Origin: UBA7672 sp041166025
GTDB lineage: Bacteria; Pseudomonadota; Alphaproteobacteria; Caulobacterales; Hyphomonadaceae
Length of the DNA stretch: 64,000 nt
Direction: 5' to 3'
Assembly: GCA_041166025.1 (NCBI GenBank)
Contig: JBEAMJ010000078.1
Span: 186,001-250,000 of the forward strand
Shown here in pieces: positions 28,354 to 36,160 of this stretch (positions are counted from its first letter, which is position 1; each line of letters begins with the position of its first letter). Position numbers and translations under genes: made by a program. The notes under the pieces were generated by a model. It worked only from the letters and a program-made list of their open reading frames with translations, was not told the DNA's origin and did not search any database.

Positions 28354-28859
28354 CAGTGTCTCCTTGGGCTCGACCCTAACGCATCATCGAGCCGCGTCGT
28401 ATCGCGTTGCTGTCTCGGCAGGTAATGGCTTGCGTGCAGAATGATGATCCAGCGCGGGCTGCGATCAAAATCCTGGGTGTTGCGGCGCCAGCAAGCCAGT
28501 TGAAGGCAAGCGACCGGGAAGCTGGATCTGTTGCGCGGGAATTCAAGATTCCGCTGGTCGGCGCGTCTTTACGTGGGCGGTTCGAAAATCCACGACCCGA
28601 TCACGCTCGATCCCCATACCATCTTTTTCCAGCCCGGACCGATTGGACCACGGGCGACCGTCGAAGCATGCGTCGATCGCCTCACCGCAAGCCTGGCCGA
28701 CGCCCGTGCAACCAACTCCGGTTCCGGCGGCGAGGTTCTGGTGCGCGCCATCCAGACCGCCACAGGGAGAAGTCCGACCTGACGCGCCGCCGCGTCGCAT
28801 CTCGACAGCTGCCCGTCCCTGTGCAGGATGACGTGCGCGTCAATTCCCGGAGCTCCTGC
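28354..28859. other. 506-bp interval, mostly without assignable genes
   Basis: This region separates the minus-strand crotonase from the long-chain acyl-CoA dehydrogenase gene. It holds one plus-strand frame with coding-like base use (28531-28782, listed separately) and no clear hairpin terminator. Promoters for the two divergent genes are expected here but none could be defined with confidence. Confidence 0.4.
28531..28782 (+). CDS. Possible 83-residue hypothetical protein or gene remnant
   Basis: The frame encodes a product containing LYVGGSKIHDPITLDPHTIF and GPRATVEACVDRLTASLADA. Third positions are G/C-rich after the first ten codons, which suggests past or present coding. No ribosome-binding site precedes the ATG and no family was recognised. 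It may be a short real gene, a decayed fragment, or chance; the opposite-strand frame is equally open. Confidence 0.25.
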   Translation: MRGNSRFRWSARLYVGGSKIHDPITLDPHTIFFQPGPIGPRATVEACVDRLTASLADARATNSGSGGEVLVRAIQTATGRSPT

Positions 28860-30023
28860 ATGTCTGTCCTCGCTGTCGAACGTCCTGATTTCATGGCGGA
28901 GGAGGACATCCGCATGTTCGAGGCATCGGTGACGAAGTTTTTCGAGACCCACGCCCCGCCCGAGCGCGTCGACAAGTGGCGCAAGGAGAAGGTGGTCGAG
29001 CGGGCGATGTGGACCGAGGCGGCAGAGGCTGGACTGCTGGGTCTCTCGACGCCCGAGGACTACGGCGGCATGGGCGGTGACTATCGCCACGAGGTGATCC
29101 TGATGGAGCAGCTGGGGCTGCAGGGTGTCGACGGCTTCGGCGCCTCGCTGCACAATGCGATCGTGATGCCCTACATCGTCCACTACGGCACGGAAGAGCA
29201 GAAGAAGCGCTGGCTGCCGCGCATGGCGTCTGGCGAGCTGATCTCCGCGATCGCGATGACGGAGCCCGGCGCTGGATCGGATCTGCAGGGCATCAAGACG
29301 ACGGCGAAGCGTTCCGGCAATGGCTATGTCATCAACGGCTCGAAGACGTTCATCACCAACGGGCAAATGGCGAACCTGATCTGTGTTGTCGCCAAGACGG
29401 ATCCGACCAAGGGCGCCAAAGGAACGTCGCTGGTGTTCGTCGAGACCGACGAGGTCGAGGGCTTCGAGCGCGGACGCAACCTCAACAAGCTGGGCCAGCC
29501 GGCGCAGGATACCTCCGAACTGTTCTTCAACGAGGTGAAGGTTCCGGCCGAGAACCTGCTCGGCACGGAGGAGGGGCAGGGCTTCATCCAGCTGATGAGC
29601 CAGCTGCCGCAGGAGCGCCTCAACATCGCCGTACAGGGCATCGCCACGATCGAGCGGGCGCTCAAGCTGACCATCGACTACGTCAAGGATCGCAAGGCCT
29701 TCGGCAAGGCGATCATCGACTTCCAGAACACGCAGTTCACCCTGGCCGAATGCAAGACGGAGGCGACGGTGGCGCGCGTGTTCGTCAACCACTGCATTGG
29801 CGTGCACCTGCAGGGGAAGCTGGACGCGGCGACAGCGTCGATGGCGAAATACTGGGTCACGGATCTCGAGGGCAAGATCATCGACCGGTGCCTGCAGCTG
29901 TTCGGCGGCTATGGATTCATGGACGAGTATCCGATCAGCCGCATGTATCGCGACAGTCGCATCCAGCGCATCTATGGCGGAACCAACGAGATCATGAAGA
30001 TCCTGATCGCGCGGACCCTGTAG
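28860..30023 (+). CDS. Acyl-CoA dehydrogenase, long-chain (LCAD)-like
   Basis: A 387-residue FAD enzyme. AMTEPGAGSDLQGI is the flavin/substrate loop. The C-terminal YGGTNEIMKILIAR has Gly where medium-chain enzymes keep the catalytic Glu; the base is instead expected in LPQERLNIA, as in mammalian long-chain acyl-CoA dehydrogenase, whose sequence it resembles throughout. It oxidises acyl-CoA to 2-enoyl-CoA, passing electrons to ETF. The ATG at 28860 is chosen because the conserved N-terminus (ERPDFMAEEDIRMFEASV) starts there; a later ATG at 28893 is possible. Confidence 0.88.
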   Translation: MSVLAVERPDFMAEEDIRMFEASVTKFFETHAPPERVDKWRKEKVVERAMWTEAAEAGLLGLSTPEDYGGMGGDYRHEVILMEQLGLQGVDGFGASLHNAIVMPYIVHYGTEEQKKRWLPRMASGELISAIAMTEPGAGSDLQGIKTTAKRSGNGYVINGSKTFITNGQMANLICVVAKTDPTKGAKGTSLVFVETDEVEGFERGRNLNKLGQPAQDTSELFFNEVKVPAENLLGTEEGQGFIQLMSQLPQERLNIAVQGIATIERALKLTIDYVKDRKAFGKAIIDFQNTQFTLAECKTEATVARVFVNHCIGVHLQGKLDAATASMAKYWVTDLEGKIIDRCLQLFGGYGFMDEYPISRMYRDSRIQRIYGGTNEIMKILIARTL

Positions 30024-30040
30024 CAAAGGTGCTGTAGCTC

Positions 30041-30829
30041 ATGGAACAGGCAGCGGATTTCCTCGACGAGACGAAGGCGCTGGGGGCGTTGCTGGCGCCA
30101 TTGCCGGATACGGCCTTCGATGAGGCGACGCAGTTCAAGGGCTGGACCGTCAATGATGTGATCCGCCACCTGCATTTCTGGAACCGGGCGGCGGGGCTGC
30201 AACTCACCGATGAGCCGGAGTTGGTGCGCCTCCTGGGCGCGATCGGGGCCGGCGGGATGCGGGCGGTGGAGCGCGAAGTCGTGCCGCAGGCAGGCCAGGT
30301 GCTGCGCGCGGCATGGGTTGAGACGGCGGGGCAGATCGCGGGCATCTATGCGACGGCGGATCCCAAGGCGCGGCTGAAATGGGCGGGGCCGGACATGAGC
30401 GCCCGCTCCTCGATCACCGCGCGCTTGATGGAGACCTGGGCGCACGGTCAGGAAGTCTATGATCATCTCGGCGTCGAGCGGATCGACCAGGATCGCATCC
30501 GCAATATTGCGCATCTTGGCGTCTCGACCTTCGGATGGACTTATCAGGTGCGGCGCATGGAAGTCCCTCCCGCATTGCCGCATGTGCGCCTCACAGCGCC
30601 TTCAGGTGCGATCTGGACGTGGGGCGAGGAGAGCGCGGCGAATTCGGTCACCGGATCGGCGACCGAGTTCTGCCAGGTCGTGACGCAGGTTCGCAACATC
30701 GCCGACACCAGGCTGGTGGTCCGCGGCCCCGTCGCGACGCAATGGATGGCGATGGCGCAGTGCTTCGCCGGCGCGGCAGAGCCGCCGCCCAGGCCGGGCA
30801 CGCGGTTCAGGCGCCTGCGCGCGGCCTGA
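30041..30829 (+). CDS. TIGR03084-type DinB/maleylpyruvate-isomerase-like protein
   Basis: A 262-residue protein with a DinB-like four-helix metal-binding domain: FKGWTVNDVIRHLHFWNRAA near residue 35 (first His) and METWAHGQEVYDHLG near residue 145 (second His). Mycothiol-dependent isomerases share this layout, but this proteobacterial subgroup has no proven reaction. It starts 17 bases after the acyl-CoA dehydrogenase stop, so it is probably in the same operon and may serve the same acyl-CoA or ring-cleavage pathway. Confidence 0.75.
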   Translation: MEQAADFLDETKALGALLAPLPDTAFDEATQFKGWTVNDVIRHLHFWNRAAGLQLTDEPELVRLLGAIGAGGMRAVEREVVPQAGQVLRAAWVETAGQIAGIYATADPKARLKWAGPDMSARSSITARLMETWAHGQEVYDHLGVERIDQDRIRNIAHLGVSTFGWTYQVRRMEVPPALPHVRLTAPSGAIWTWGEESAANSVTGSATEFCQVVTQVRNIADTRLVVRGPVATQWMAMAQCFAGAAEPPPRPGTRFRRLRAA

Positions 30830-30890
30830 GGTGGCGCTTTCCTTCTCTGCCTGCGCCGCTAGGCTTGGGCGTCATGGGAGGCGCGCCATC

Positions 30891-31688
30891 ATGAGCGACC
30901 TGATCGTCAGCGAACGCCTGGAGCATGTGACGCGGCTGACGCTGAACAGCCCGGCGAGTCTCAACGCTCTGTCGGATGCGATGCTGGCGGCGTTGAGCGC
31001 GCGGTTGGCCACATTGGCTGAGGATCGCGAGACGCGGGTGGTGATCCTGCGCGGCGCCGGCAAGGCGTTCTGCGCCGGCCACGACCTGAAGGAGATGCAG
31101 GCCGCGCGTCAGGCGCCGGACAGGGGCGCCGCGTACTTCCTGGATCTCTTCACGCGCTGTGGCGCCGTGATGCAGATGATACAGGCCTTGCCACAGCCGG
31201 TGATCGCGGAAGTGCATGGCGTCGCAACCGCGGCGGGCTGCCAGCTGGTCGCGAGCTGCGACATGGCCGTGGCGGCTGAGGGAGCGCGGTTCGGCGTCAA
31301 CGGCGTCAATATCGGCCTGTTCTGTTCGACGCCGATGGTGGCGCTCTCGCGCAAAGTGTCGCGCAAGGCGGCGTTCGAGATGCTGACCACGGGTGAGTTT
31401 ATTGACGCCGCGCGGGCGCGGGAGCTGGGACTGGTGAACCGCGTGGTTGAGGCGGCGGGGCTGTCCGAGGCAACGCTGGGGCTTGCACAGACGGTGGCGA
31501 ACAAGCTCACCGCAGCGGTGAAGATCGGCAAGCGCGCCTTCTACGAGCAGGTCTCGATGACGCTCGCTGATGCCTATGCCTACACGGCGCAGGTCATGAC
31601 GCAGAACATGTTGCTGCGTGACACGGCCGAGGGCGTCCAGGCCTTCATCGAGAAACGCCCGCCGGACTGGGGCGCCACGAAGGCATGA
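30891..31688 (+). CDS. Crotonase, ECHDC3-like
   Basis: A 265-residue protein. AFCAGHDLKEMQAAR and VHGVATAAGCQLVASCDMAVA then GVNIGLFCSTPMVALSR match the ECHDC3 subgroup closely. The position of the usual catalytic Glu in GGxEL is Gln (AAGCQL), so hydratase activity is doubtful in this subgroup. The ATG at 30891 with GGGAGG upstream is preferred over a longer frame from 30831. The next gene overlaps by 4 bases (ATGA), coupling this crotonase to the nucleotidyltransferase. Confidence 0.85.
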   Translation: MSDLIVSERLEHVTRLTLNSPASLNALSDAMLAALSARLATLAEDRETRVVILRGAGKAFCAGHDLKEMQAARQAPDRGAAYFLDLFTRCGAVMQMIQALPQPVIAEVHGVATAAGCQLVASCDMAVAAEGARFGVNGVNIGLFCSTPMVALSRKVSRKAAFEMLTTGEFIDAARARELGLVNRVVEAAGLSEATLGLAQTVANKLTAAVKIGKRAFYEQVSMTLADAYAYTAQVMTQNMLLRDTAEGVQAFIEKRPPDWGATKA

Positions 31689-32479
31689 TCCGTTCCGCTG
31701 CGATCTCGGAAGCCGCCTTCAGCCGCATCCTGGACGATCTCGCGCGCATCGAGCGTGATGAGCGCATCCGTATCCTGTTTGCGGTGGAGAGCGGCAGCCG
31801 GGCCTGGGGCTTCCCGTCGCCGGACAGCGACTACGATGCGCGTTTCGTCTATGTGCGCGAGGCGGACTGGTACCTGTCCTTGCAGCCCGGGCGCGATGTG
31901 ATCGAGTTGCCGATCGATGGCGATTTCGATGTGAATGGCTGGGACATCCGCAAGGCGCTGCTGCTTCTGCTGAAACCCAATCCTGTCCTGCTCGAATGGT
32001 TGTCGAGCCCGATCCGCTATCGCTGGAACGATGCGGCGTGCGCAACGCTGCGGGCGTTTGCCGACCGCACGACGTATGCGCGGGCCTGCCTGAACCACTA
32101 TCTCTCGCTGAGCCGGCGGCTGTGGGACGAGTTCGTCGAGGGACGCGAGGACGTAAATCTCAAAAAGTACCTCTACATCCTGCGGCCAGCCATGTGCATC
32201 GCGTGGATACGCGAACGTCCGGGCGAGATTCCGCCCATGAGCCTGCCGGACCTGATGGCCGGTATCGAACTGGGTATGGCCTTCAGGGAAGAAGTGGCCC
32301 ACCTTCTCGTGCGCAAGGCGCAGACGTCTGAGGTCGGCAACGGCCCGCGTCTTGCGGCGCTGGACGATATCATTGCGCGTGAATGGGCATGGCCGAACGC
32401 GCAGGACATGCGCGTTCGGCCCGATCCCGCTCTGCGCGCGGAAGCCGAGACCATGTTTCGCGCGTTCGTGAAATCATGA
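31685..32479 (+). CDS. RlaP-like nucleotidyltransferase (DNA polymerase beta superfamily)
   Basis: A 264-residue protein of the family named RlaP (RNA-repair-ligase-associated polymerase beta-type). The active-site signature is ESGSRAWGFPSPDSDYD, with G37-S38 and metal-binding D49 and D51, followed by WYLSLQPGRDVIELPID, NGWDIRKALLLLLKPNPV and LEWLSSPI. The family is thought to add nucleotides to RNA ends or proteins; no substrate is proven. Both ends overlap neighbours by 4 bases. The neighbour downstream resembles the Pnkp phosphatase domain, which suggests a role in processing damaged RNA. Confidence 0.82.
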   Translation: MIRSAAISEAAFSRILDDLARIERDERIRILFAVESGSRAWGFPSPDSDYDARFVYVREADWYLSLQPGRDVIELPIDGDFDVNGWDIRKALLLLLKPNPVLLEWLSSPIRYRWNDAACATLRAFADRTTYARACLNHYLSLSRRLWDEFVEGREDVNLKKYLYILRPAMCIAWIRERPGEIPPMSLPDLMAGIELGMAFREEVAHLLVRKAQTSEVGNGPRLAALDDIIAREWAWPNAQDMRVRPDPALRAEAETMFRAFVKS

Positions 32480-33258
32480 CGCGCGAACCCTTCGATCGCC
32501 GCGACCTCGTCGGACCGTTCGATATCGTCGGCGATGTTCATGGCTGCTGCGACGAGCTGGAGGAGCTGCTGGCGCGGCTGGGCTATTGCGTCGCGTGGGG
32601 CGGCGGCGGCGTGCGTGTGACGCCTCCGTCCGGTCGCACGCTCGTCTTCGTCGGCGACCTTGTCGATCGGGGGCCGCGAACGCCCGATGTGCTGCGCATC
32701 GCAATGAGCATGGCGGAGCAGGGGACTGCGCTCTGCGTCGAGGGCAATCACGACAACAAGCTTGGCCGCTGGCTCAACGGCGCGAAGGTCAAGACCGGCC
32801 ACGGCCTGCAGCTATCGATTGACCAGCTGGAGCCGGAAAGCGCCGAATTCCGGCAGCAGGCGAGCGACTACCTCACAGGCCTGCCGCCCTGGCTCTGGCT
32901 TGATGGCGGCGCGCTGGTGGTGGCGCATGCCGGGTTGAGGGAGGAGATGATCGGGAAATCCGGCGGCAAGGTCCGCGCCTTCGCCCTCTATGGCGACACG
33001 ACCGGTGAGACGGACGGTTACGGCAGCCTGGTGCGGCGCAACTGGGCGCTCGACTATCGTGGTGCGCCAGCGATCGTCTACGGACACGTGGCGGCGCCGG
33101 AGGTGCAGGCGGTCAACAATACCTGGTGCATCGATACGGGCTGCTGTTTCGGCGGGGTGTTGACGGCACTGCGCTGGCCGGAGCGCGAACTGGTCAGCGT
33201 GCCGGCGCGGAAGGTCTGGTTCGAGGCGAGAAGGCCGCTGGCTGATCGAATTCGATAG
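32476..33258 (+). CDS. Metallophosphoesterase resembling the Pnkp phosphatase domain
   Basis: A 260-residue calcineurin-like phosphoesterase. The metal sites are GDVHG (D20, H22), GDLVDRGP (D61, D64), GNHDNK (N91, H92), and later HAGL and YGH. The overall sequence, including FALYGDTTGETDGYGSLVRR and NNTWCIDTGCCFGGVLTALR, follows the middle domain of bacterial Pnkp, which removes 2',3'-cyclic and 3' phosphates from broken RNA. The kinase and ligase domains of Pnkp are absent. The ATG at 32476 overlaps the upstream stop (ATGA); a longer frame from 32383 is rejected because the conserved domain starts at FDIVGD. Diadenosine-tetraphosphatase activity is an alternative. Confidence 0.83.
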   Translation: MTREPFDRRDLVGPFDIVGDVHGCCDELEELLARLGYCVAWGGGGVRVTPPSGRTLVFVGDLVDRGPRTPDVLRIAMSMAEQGTALCVEGNHDNKLGRWLNGAKVKTGHGLQLSIDQLEPESAEFRQQASDYLTGLPPWLWLDGGALVVAHAGLREEMIGKSGGKVRAFALYGDTTGETDGYGSLVRRNWALDYRGAPAIVYGHVAAPEVQAVNNTWCIDTGCCFGGVLTALRWPERELVSVPARKVWFEARRPLADRIR

Positions 33259-33326
33259 CGCATCTGGCTTGACGGCGTCTGGCTTGCGGTTTCCTGATGG
33301 GCAAAACATCCAAGGGACACCGCGCC

Positions 33327-34304
33327 ATGAAAACACGCATCACGGAACTGTTCGGCATCGAGCATCCGATCATCCAGGGCGGCATGCATTATGTGGGCTT
33401 TGCGGAGATGGCGGCGGCTGTCTCGAATGCGGGCGGACTTGGCATCATCACCGGGTTGACGCAGCGCACGCCGGAGAATCTGCGCAACGAGATCCGCCGC
33501 TGCCGCGAGATGACGAAAAAGCCGTTCGGCGTGAACCTCACCTTCCTGCCGTCCGTGACGCCGCCGGACTATCCGGGCTTCGTGCGCACCATCATCGAGG
33601 AGAACGTCAAGATCGTGGAAACCGCCGGCAACAACCCGGCGCAGGTGATGCCTTTCTTCAAGGAGGCGGGCATCAAGGTGATCCACAAGTGTACGTCTGT
33701 GCGTCACTCGCTGAAGGCGGAGAAGATCGGCTGCGATGCGGTGAGCGTCGACGGGTTCGAATGCGGGGGCCATCCGGGCGAGGACGATGTGCCGAACTTC
33801 ATCCTGCTGCCGCGCGCCGCCGAGGAACTCAAGATTCCCTTCGTTGCTTCAGGCGGCATGGCCGACGGCCGCTCTCTGGTGGCGGCGATGGCGCTGGGCG
33901 CGGAGGGCATGAATATGGGCACGCGCTTCATGGCGACCAAGGATGCGCCGATCCACCAGAATGTGAAGGAGGCGCTGGTGAAGGCCAGCGAGCTCGATAC
34001 GCGCCTCGTCATGCGCCCGTTGCGCAACACCGAGCGCGTGCTCAACAATGCGGGCGTTACGAAGATTCTCGAGAAGGAGAAGCAGCTCGGCGCTGGCATC
34101 AAGTTCGAGGACATCATCGAGGAAGTCGCGGGCGTCTATCCCAGGATCATGAAGGATGGCGACATGGATGCTGGCGCGTGGAGCTGCGGCATGGTTGCGG
34201 GCCTCATCCACGACATCCCGACGGTGAAGGAGCTGATCGACCGCATCATGCGCGAGGCCGAAGAGATCATCACCAAACGGCTGGCGGGCGCGCTGCGGGG
34301 TTAA
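33327..34304 (+). CDS. Nitronate monooxygenase family FMN enzyme
   Basis: A 325-residue TIM-barrel flavoprotein of the 2-nitropropane dioxygenase/enoyl-ACP reductase II fold. The start HPIIQGGMHYVGFAEMAAAVSNAGGLG is the family signature, GGHPGEDDVPNF lies at the FMN site, and IPFVASGGMADGRSLVAAMALGAEGMNMGTRF is the phosphate-binding end. It oxidises nitronates or works as an enoyl reductase-like enzyme; the catalytic His in GGHPGE is present. The ATG at 33327 is preferred over one 30 bases upstream because AAGGGA lies before it. Confidence 0.87.
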   Translation: MKTRITELFGIEHPIIQGGMHYVGFAEMAAAVSNAGGLGIITGLTQRTPENLRNEIRRCREMTKKPFGVNLTFLPSVTPPDYPGFVRTIIEENVKIVETAGNNPAQVMPFFKEAGIKVIHKCTSVRHSLKAEKIGCDAVSVDGFECGGHPGEDDVPNFILLPRAAEELKIPFVASGGMADGRSLVAAMALGAEGMNMGTRFMATKDAPIHQNVKEALVKASELDTRLVMRPLRNTERVLNNAGVTKILEKEKQLGAGIKFEDIIEEVAGVYPRIMKDGDMDAGAWSCGMVAGLIHDIPTVKELIDRIMREAEEIITKRLAGALRG

Positions 34305-34369
34305 CTGAAGCACTTCACAATTTGCCTGGTCCGGAGCGGAAACGCGCACCGCCCAGGATCGGCAATCCA

Positions 34370-34430
34370 GGCGCTGCGAGCGCCGGTGCAGGGCAATTTT
34401 GGGGTCCCGCTCGAGGCGTTGCGCGCCTCG
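34370..34430. repeat. REP-like inverted repeats in the intergenic region
   Basis: Two hairpins occur here: GGCGCT-GCG-AGCGCC (34370-34384) and CGAGGCG-TTGCG-CGCCTCG (34412-34430). The second sits between GGGTCCCGCT and GCCGGCATGACAG, a GGTCCCG..CGGCATGACA arrangement that resembles dispersed intergenic palindromic elements of alphaproteobacteria. Copy number cannot be seen in one window. Confidence 0.4.
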
Positions 34431-34465
34431 GCCGGCATGACAGCAAGGGCGCGCAGCAACGAAAA

Positions 34466-34497
34466 CGGGCGAGACGCTGGTGCGTCTCGCCCGCTTG
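34466..34497. terminator. Intrinsic terminator serving the cytochrome c gene (and possibly the nitronate monooxygenase)
   Basis: A perfect 12-bp stem CGGGCGAGACGC / TGGT / GCGTCTCGCCCG. Read on the minus strand it lies about 30 bases after the cytochrome stop and is followed by TTTTCG, a good intrinsic terminator. Read on the plus strand it is followed by CTTGTTCTTG and could also stop transcripts from the nitronate monooxygenase gene. Confidence 0.85.
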
Positions 34498-34521
34498 TTC
34501 TTGACGCGCTCAGCTGAAACC

Positions 34522-34845
34522 CTACTCCGCGTTCACCGCCGGCAGGCCGTCCTTGGCAGGCAGCGACTTCTTGGTGAGGAACACGGCGATGTTGCGCTTG
34601 TCTTCCTCCGTAAGGCCGCCGACCACGCCGGCCATCATCGGCACGGGGGTGGTGAGCGACTGGATGATCTTCTCGTTGTCGAAGGTGGCGAGCTTCTCCA
34701 TCTTGGGGGCGTTCATCATGCCCGGCTCGTGGCACATCTTGCACTTGGCCTCGTAGAGGGCGGCGCCTTCGGCCGGGCCGGGTTCGGCAAACGCAGGCGC
34801 GGCGAGCACCGCAAGACCAAGAACAGCGGCGGCAGCCAGTTTCAT
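34522..34845 (-). CDS. Small exported c-type cytochrome
   Basis: A 107-residue periplasmic cytochrome. The signal peptide is MKLAAAAVLGLAVLAAPAFA, the mature protein has one heme-binding CKMCH, and the likely axial Met lies in TPVPMMAGVVGGL. The tail GLTEEDKRNIAVFLTKK is typical of class I cytochromes. The ATG at 34845 follows a clear GGAGGG ribosome-binding site. It may pass electrons between periplasmic oxidoreductases; no partner gene is adjacent. Confidence 0.88.
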   Translation of the reverse strand: MKLAAAAVLGLAVLAAPAFAEPGPAEGAALYEAKCKMCHEPGMMNAPKMEKLATFDNEKIIQSLTTPVPMMAGVVGGLTEEDKRNIAVFLTKKSLPAKDGLPAVNAE

Positions 34846-34989
34846 GTAAACCCTCCAGTTTTCACCCGGCGCTTTTAGTCGGCCCGACCTGAACAGGCCA
34901 TGACCAAGCGCAGTATTTGCTGCCATGCGGCGATTTGGCCTCAGTGAAGGGCAGAATCGCCCTCCTTCTGGATCGGTGGTATTCGGGGG

Positions 34990-35372
34990 CCTCGATCGGG
35001 CGGCCGGGCGACCGCTGGCAGCAATGCTGGAGGAAAGTCCGGGCTCCACGAAGGCAAGGCGGCGGATAACGTCCGCCCGACGCAAGTCGAGGGATAGCGC
35101 CACAGAAAGCAAACCGCCTTGGGACTCGTCCCTGGGTAAGGGTGAAAGGGTGGGGTAAGAGCCCACCGCGTTCCTGGCGACAGGGACGGCATGGCAAGCC
35201 CCGCCTGGAGCAAGACCGAATAGGGATGGGCGCCGGGAAACCGGCAGGCGCGTCTTCGCGCTCCATCCGGGTTGGTCGCGCGAGGCGGTCCGCAAGGGCC
35301 GTCCCAGAGGAATGGTCGCCCAAGGGTCGCAAGACCCTGGACAGAACCCGGCTTACAGGCCGCCCGGTCGCC
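34990..35372 (+). ncRNA. rnpB: RNase P RNA (bacterial class A)
   Basis: The catalytic RNA that trims the 5' leaders of tRNA precursors. The conserved GAGGAAAGTCCGGGCTCCAC region (CR-I side) is at 35030-35049, and ACAGAACCCGGCTTACAGGC (CR-V side) is at 35341-35360, in the order and spacing of class A RNase P RNA. The ends are set by a P1 helix that pairs 34993-35005 with 35358-35370 (13 bp with one G-U). Pyrimidine-rich CCTCTCTTTCCGTTTTG follows. Location just upstream of mraZ is the usual alphaproteobacterial arrangement. Apparent ORFs across it are not real. Confidence 0.95.
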
Positions 35373-35545
35373 TCTCTTTCCGTTTTGCTGTGGACAGCGC
35401 CTGTGAGCAGCATGGATGGTGCAAGCGTCTGACTCTGTGCAGGTATCCTTGCCGGCATTCACCGCTCGTAACCCACTTATCCACACCCCCTCCCGTATAG
35501 CTCGGCGATCTACCGGATTTGTTCCGTGCGCGGACGTCCAAATGG

Positions 35546-35560
35546 TTAACGCAGGGCTAA
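35546..35560 (+). promoter_or_regulatory. Possible CtrA-type site upstream of mraZ
   Basis: TTAA-n7-CTAA matches the CtrA recognition pattern TTAA-n7-TTAA with one mismatch, about 125 bases before mraZ and just before the MraZ-type repeats. CtrA is the cell-cycle regulator of Caulobacterales and relatives. A single near-match in one intergenic region is weak evidence. Confidence 0.3.
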
Positions 35561-35562
35561 CG

Positions 35563-35596
35563 TCCCGTTGTTTCCCATAGGGGCCCATGGTATCCC
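35563..35596 (-). promoter_or_regulatory. MraZ-binding repeats of the dcw promoter
   Basis: On the minus strand four GGG-A/C units occur at exactly 10-bp spacing: CGGGA, TGGGC, TGGGA, CGGGA (plus-strand TCCC/GCCC starting at 35563, 35573, 35583, 35593). MraZ of other bacteria binds TGGGN direct repeats separated by 5 bp in its own promoter. The location 90-120 bases before mraZ fits autoregulation of the cluster. The remaining 35373-35683 sequence shows no gene. Confidence 0.7.
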
Positions 35597-35683
35597 GTAC
35601 AGCTCCACGGGCGGGGCCGTCGTGGCGGGAAAATCTGGGGCGCGATCCCATCCGGGACCGACGCAAAGCGGGCATTCGGGAGC

Positions 35684-36160
35684 ATGTTCCTCTCCTCGTT
35701 CGAGAGCGGCGTTGACGCCAAGAAGCGGGTCTCGATCCCGGCTGCCTTCCGTAAGGCGCTCGGGTCCGCGGACGGCGTCTTCCTGTGGCCCTCGCTCGAC
35801 AAGCCGTGCATTGAGGGGGCTGGCCAGCGCCTGATGAACGAATTCGACGCCTCCCTGAGCGAGCTGGACCTGATGGATGCGCGCCGCATCGCGCTGGCAA
35901 ACTACATCATGGGCGAGACGCGGCAGGCGAGGCTCGACGAAGGCGGCCGCGTCGTGCTGGACGCCGAACTCCTGGGAATCGCGGGCATCGGCGAGAAGGC
36001 GAAGTTCGTGGGCCTCGGCGACCGTTTCCAGATCTGGGAGCCGGGTGCCTATGAGGCCGAGAAGGCGAAGATGCGCGCCTTGGCGAGGGACAATCTTGGT
36101 CTGCTGAAATCGCGTCCGCGTCGCCCCGGTCCGGGGCCGGATGCGGGGGAGGGCGCATGA
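35684..36160 (+). CDS. mraZ: Transcriptional regulator MraZ
   Basis: A 158-residue protein with the duplicated AbrB-like swapped-hairpin domain: FLSSFESGVDAKKRVSIPAAFR at the start and QARLDEGGRVVLDAELLGIAGI in the second half, with the conserved DxxGRV-type turn. MraZ forms a ring-shaped oligomer and controls the dcw operon by binding repeats upstream of its own gene; such repeats are present here. The C-terminus ends in a Pro/Arg tail. The start of rsmH overlaps its stop by 4 bases. Confidence 0.95.
   Translation: MFLSSFESGVDAKKRVSIPAAFRKALGSADGVFLWPSLDKPCIEGAGQRLMNEFDASLSELDLMDARRIALANYIMGETRQARLDEGGRVVLDAELLGIAGIGEKAKFVGLGDRFQIWEPGAYEAEKAKMRALARDNLGLLKSRPRRPGPGPDAGEGA

Noticed and set aside
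28569..30026. 485-residue minus-strand open frame
   Set aside because: Antisense to the long-chain acyl-CoA dehydrogenase; no recognisable domain.
34941..35900. Open frames across 34.9-35.9 kb on both strands
   Set aside because: The region is the RNase P RNA gene and the mraZ promoter; conserved RNA motifs and the P1 pairing explain it.
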